DNA of 64,000 nt from Sphingopyxis sp. PAMC25046. GTDB lineage: Bacteria > Pseudomonadota > Alphaproteobacteria > Sphingomonadales > Sphingomonadaceae. How positions within the stretch are numbered: the stretch's first letter is position 1; each line of letters starts with the position of its first letter. The DNA is taken from positions 930,001 to 994,000 of the forward strand of contig NZ_CP039250.1 of NCBI RefSeq assembly GCF_004795895.1. The letters run 5' to 3'. Below are positions 62,016 through 64,000 of the stretch, piece after piece. A model generated the notes under the pieces. That model had not been told where the DNA came from and made no database searches. It saw only the letters and a program-made list of their open reading frames with translations. Made by a program: the position numbers and the translations under genes.

Positions 62016-63137
62016 ATGCGGGGATTATTGGCCGCCGCCGCGGCGATGGCTTGCCTGCCGGGCGCAGCGCAGGCGCAGGGTGCGCTGGGAGCGAATTACA
62101 ACGAGCATTATGAGGATGTCGATTACCGCGACCTCGAAAAGGCCGACGCAAGCTGGGTCCGCCTGTTCGTGCCGATGCCCCAGCTCGACCGCGGCGCCGC
62201 CGAGCATGGCGCGGTGAAGACGATCCTGGGCGCGCATGCGCGCGGCTACCAGACGATCCTGACCCTGAAATTCCCATATAATCGCGGCGATTTCCCGAAG
62301 GCAGGCACGCCGGCTTTCGAGCGCGAACTGGCGCGCGCCGATGCGGTGCTGCCGCTCGTCGTCGGCAAGGTCAATATCCTCGTCGTCGGCAACGAGCCCT
62401 ATATCGAGAGTCGCGAGAAGGATCGCGACCTCGACCTCAACGCCTTTTACGAGGCGATGGCGAAGCGCGTGATCGCCTATCGCGCCAAGGCGTGTCCGGG
62501 TGACTGCAAGACGCGCCTTTATATGGGGGCGCTCAACCGGATGGACCTGAAGAAGAACCGGACGGCATCGACCGAGCGCTGGATGGCGTTCGTCAAGGCG
62601 ACCCCCGAACTCGACGGCGTCAACATCCACCCGCATATCCCCGCGATCCAGGCGTCGAAGCCCTTCCTCGACTATATCCTGCCGCGCATGCGCCCCGAAC
62701 AGACATTCATCGTCACCGAATTCTCGCTCGTCTGGTGGTGGCAGCAGAATATGAAGGGCGTCGTGGCGCCTGCCTTTGCCGATAAATATCAGGCGCCGCG
62801 CACCGCGCAGAACTGGCAGATCATCAAGGCTGCGCTCGAGACGCCTTTCCCCAAGGAGCAGTGGGACGATTTCCTGCGGATGAGCCCGTGGTTCGAAAAC
62901 CGCAAACATTATGTCGCGAACCAGATGAAGATGTTTCGCGACACCGGTCGTCTCGCGGTCGCGACCTATGGTTTCAAGCAGGGACGTTCGATGTCGAACA
63001 ATTTCGGTCCCGACAAGACGCCGTGGCTGATCAACAGCGTCTTCGCGCCCGCGACGATCCGCAAGAATGCAGACGGCAGCGCGGCACCCAACTATACGAT
63101 TTTCGACGATTTCAAGGCGCTCCAGAAGGGTAAATGA
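62016..63137 (+). CDS. Putative secreted clan GH-A glycosidase, unrecognised family (copy 2)
   Basis: The 373-residue paralogue of the gene at 59227 has a signal peptide ending AQAQ and conserves the paired LVVGNEPYIE (acid/base Glu) and FIVTEFSLVWWW (nucleophile Glu) segments. Long stretches such as KYQAPRTAQNWQIIKAALE are identical in both. Differences cluster near the N-terminus, around the first sugar-facing loops and at the C-terminus. Start MRGLLAAAA follows AGGAG at about 7 bases; ATG 62010 is too close to it. Its stop overlaps the next gene (ATGA). Confidence 0.75.
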   Translation: MRGLLAAAAAMACLPGAAQAQGALGANYNEHYEDVDYRDLEKADASWVRLFVPMPQLDRGAAEHGAVKTILGAHARGYQTILTLKFPYNRGDFPKAGTPAFERELARADAVLPLVVGKVNILVVGNEPYIESREKDRDLDLNAFYEAMAKRVIAYRAKACPGDCKTRLYMGALNRMDLKKNRTASTERWMAFVKATPELDGVNIHPHIPAIQASKPFLDYILPRMRPEQTFIVTEFSLVWWWQQNMKGVVAPAFADKYQAPRTAQNWQIIKAALETPFPKEQWDDFLRMSPWFENRKHYVANQMKMFRDTGRLAVATYGFKQGRSMSNNFGPDKTPWLINSVFAPATIRKNADGSAAPNYTIFDDFKALQKGK

Positions 63138-64000
63138 CCGTGCAGACAAAGACCTGGATCACCGGCCTGTCGCTGGCGGCGCTGTCGCTGGCGCCCTCGG
63201 CCGACGCGCAGCAGAAACTGAAGGCCGCCGTCGCCGACGATATTTTTGCCGACCACCCGTCGATGGACAAGAATGCGACGGTGATGCCGGCCGCCGACGC
63301 AAAGCCCGTCGCGCCGATCTTCTCCGAACGGCCGATCGGCGACGCATCGATCGCGCGGTTGCCGGACGGTGGCTGGATTCTTACCGGCACCACGCTTCGT
63401 ACCGGCGCGCGCCACGGGGTCGAACTGTGGACCTCGCCCGACGCGAAAAAATGGACACGCGTCGGCCCTGCCAGAATTTCGGGAGAAGGGATCGCGCCCG
63501 GCGACGTTTCTGAGCGTTATCTTGCGCCGTCGGTGACGGTCGCGGGCGACAAGCTGTATCTGGCTTTTTCCGACAAGACCGGTTGCGCGCGCATCGCGAC
63601 GGGACTTGCGGCGCGGCCCGGCGGCACGTTCAATGCCTCACCCTGCCTCGTTGACGGCGCATCCGACGTGTCGCTGTTCGTCGATGCCGACGGCACCGGT
63701 TATCTGATCTGGGGCGGGGGCACGATCGCAAAGCTTGCGCCCGGCTTTGCCAAGCTCGCCGAGGCGCCGCGTTTCCTTAAGCCCGACCAGGCACTGTTTG
63801 CCAAGCACCCGCCGGTCGGCAAGGATTGGCCGGTCCGCACCCGCGTCGGCAAGCGCGGGGCGACGATGGTCCGCGACGGCGACCGCTATGTCTTCGCCGC
63901 AAGCGAGGTCACCGGCAGGATGCGGACCGCGACCGAGGACCTGTTCGTGGCCGAAGGGCCAACGCCTTACGGCCCATTCACGATGCGCGCGCTCGCGGTA
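63134..64000 (+). CDS. Secreted GH43-like five-bladed propeller protein, 3' truncated by window end
   Basis: A 289-codon open frame running off the window. A signal peptide (TWITGLSLAALSLAPSADAQ) is followed by propeller-type repeats: blade motifs IARLPDGGWILTG, YLAPSVTVAGDKLYLAFSDK and SDVSLFVDADGTGYLIWGGG have the spacing of GH43/GH117-type glycosidases. The Asp in SDVSLFVD is a candidate catalytic residue. It is coupled by ATGA to the second putative glycosidase, extending the sulfated-glycan operon beyond the window. Confidence 0.7.
   Translation, partial: MTVQTKTWITGLSLAALSLAPSADAQQKLKAAVADDIFADHPSMDKNATVMPAADAKPVAPIFSERPIGDASIARLPDGGWILTGTTLRTGARHGVELWTSPDAKKWTRVGPARISGEGIAPGDVSERYLAPSVTVAGDKLYLAFSDKTGCARIATGLAARPGGTFNASPCLVDGASDVSLFVDADGTGYLIWGGGTIAKLAPGFAKLAEAPRFLKPDQALFAKHPPVGKDWPVRTRVGKRGATMVRDGDRYVFAASEVTGRMRTATEDLFVAEGPTPYGPFTMRALAV

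Noticed and set aside
1..64000. CRISPR arrays, insertion sequences, rRNA or prophage
   Set aside because: No regularly spaced repeats, transposase-like genes or rRNA stretches were seen on reading the window. A dedicated search could still find short remnants.

Overview
The window is about 64 kb of GC-rich chromosome, densely packed with overlapping genes. The gene content points to a sphingomonad-type alphaproteobacterium, probably close to Sphingopyxis: three large TonB-dependent receptors each beside catabolic enzymes, a five-step histidine pathway with HutF, Flp pilins, and characteristic alphaproteobacterial housekeeping neighbourhoods. This assignment is inferred from content; no rRNA is present. 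The left edge cuts a CPA2 antiporter gene and the right edge cuts a glycosidase-like gene.

Region 1 (1-13.8 kb) is mostly housekeeping: antiporter, aroB-aroK, an unknown secreted protein overlapping xerD, accA, an M48 protease, two Flp pilins, a NUDIX hydrolase, a methyltransferase, ComF, glutaredoxin, a DUF1178 protein, tRNA-Arg(CCT) and a secreted alpha/beta hydrolase.

Region 2 (13.8-20.2 kb) is the most unusual part. A LuxR-type regulator and a Crp/Fnr-type regulator precede an outer-membrane protein with an N-terminal heptad coiled coil and a C-terminal beta-barrel, which resembles FapF. Facing it on the minus strand are an Asn/Asp-rich secreted protein, a small secreted protein, a Sec-exported stand-alone C39 cysteine peptidase resembling FapD, and a second small secreted protein. 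Both small proteins carry a double-glycine leader-like motif after the signal peptide, the classic C39 substrate signature. I read this as a divergent Fap-like (functional amyloid) or related secreted-fibre system.

Region 3 (20.2-29.5 kb) holds an acyl-CoA dehydrogenase and a MaoC-like dehydratase, then the full histidine utilisation cluster: hutI-H-G-U leftward and hutF-hutC rightward, around a perfect 18-bp palindrome that is the likely HutC operator.

Region 4 (29.5-42.3 kb) is a maltodextrin/starch-type utilisation locus: MFS transporter, LacI regulator, TonB receptor, flavin-dependent halogenase, two GH13 enzymes and a GH97 enzyme. LacI-type operators sit before both the MFS gene and the receptor. 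A halogenase inside a sugar operon is unexpected.

Region 5 (42.3-52.8 kb) is a minus-strand run for D-amino acid and peptide scavenging: DgcN and DgcA (D-glutamate via N-acetyl-glutamate), two N-acyl-D-amino-acid deacylase-like enzymes, a TonB receptor, a LysR regulator and a dicarboxylate/amino-acid symporter.

Region 6 (52.8-64 kb) looks like a locus for a sulfated glycan: three Cys-type sulfatases, a TonB receptor, a tandemly duplicated putative clan-A glycosidase of unrecognised family and a truncated propeller glycosidase. A short CAGATA element recurs in its promoters.
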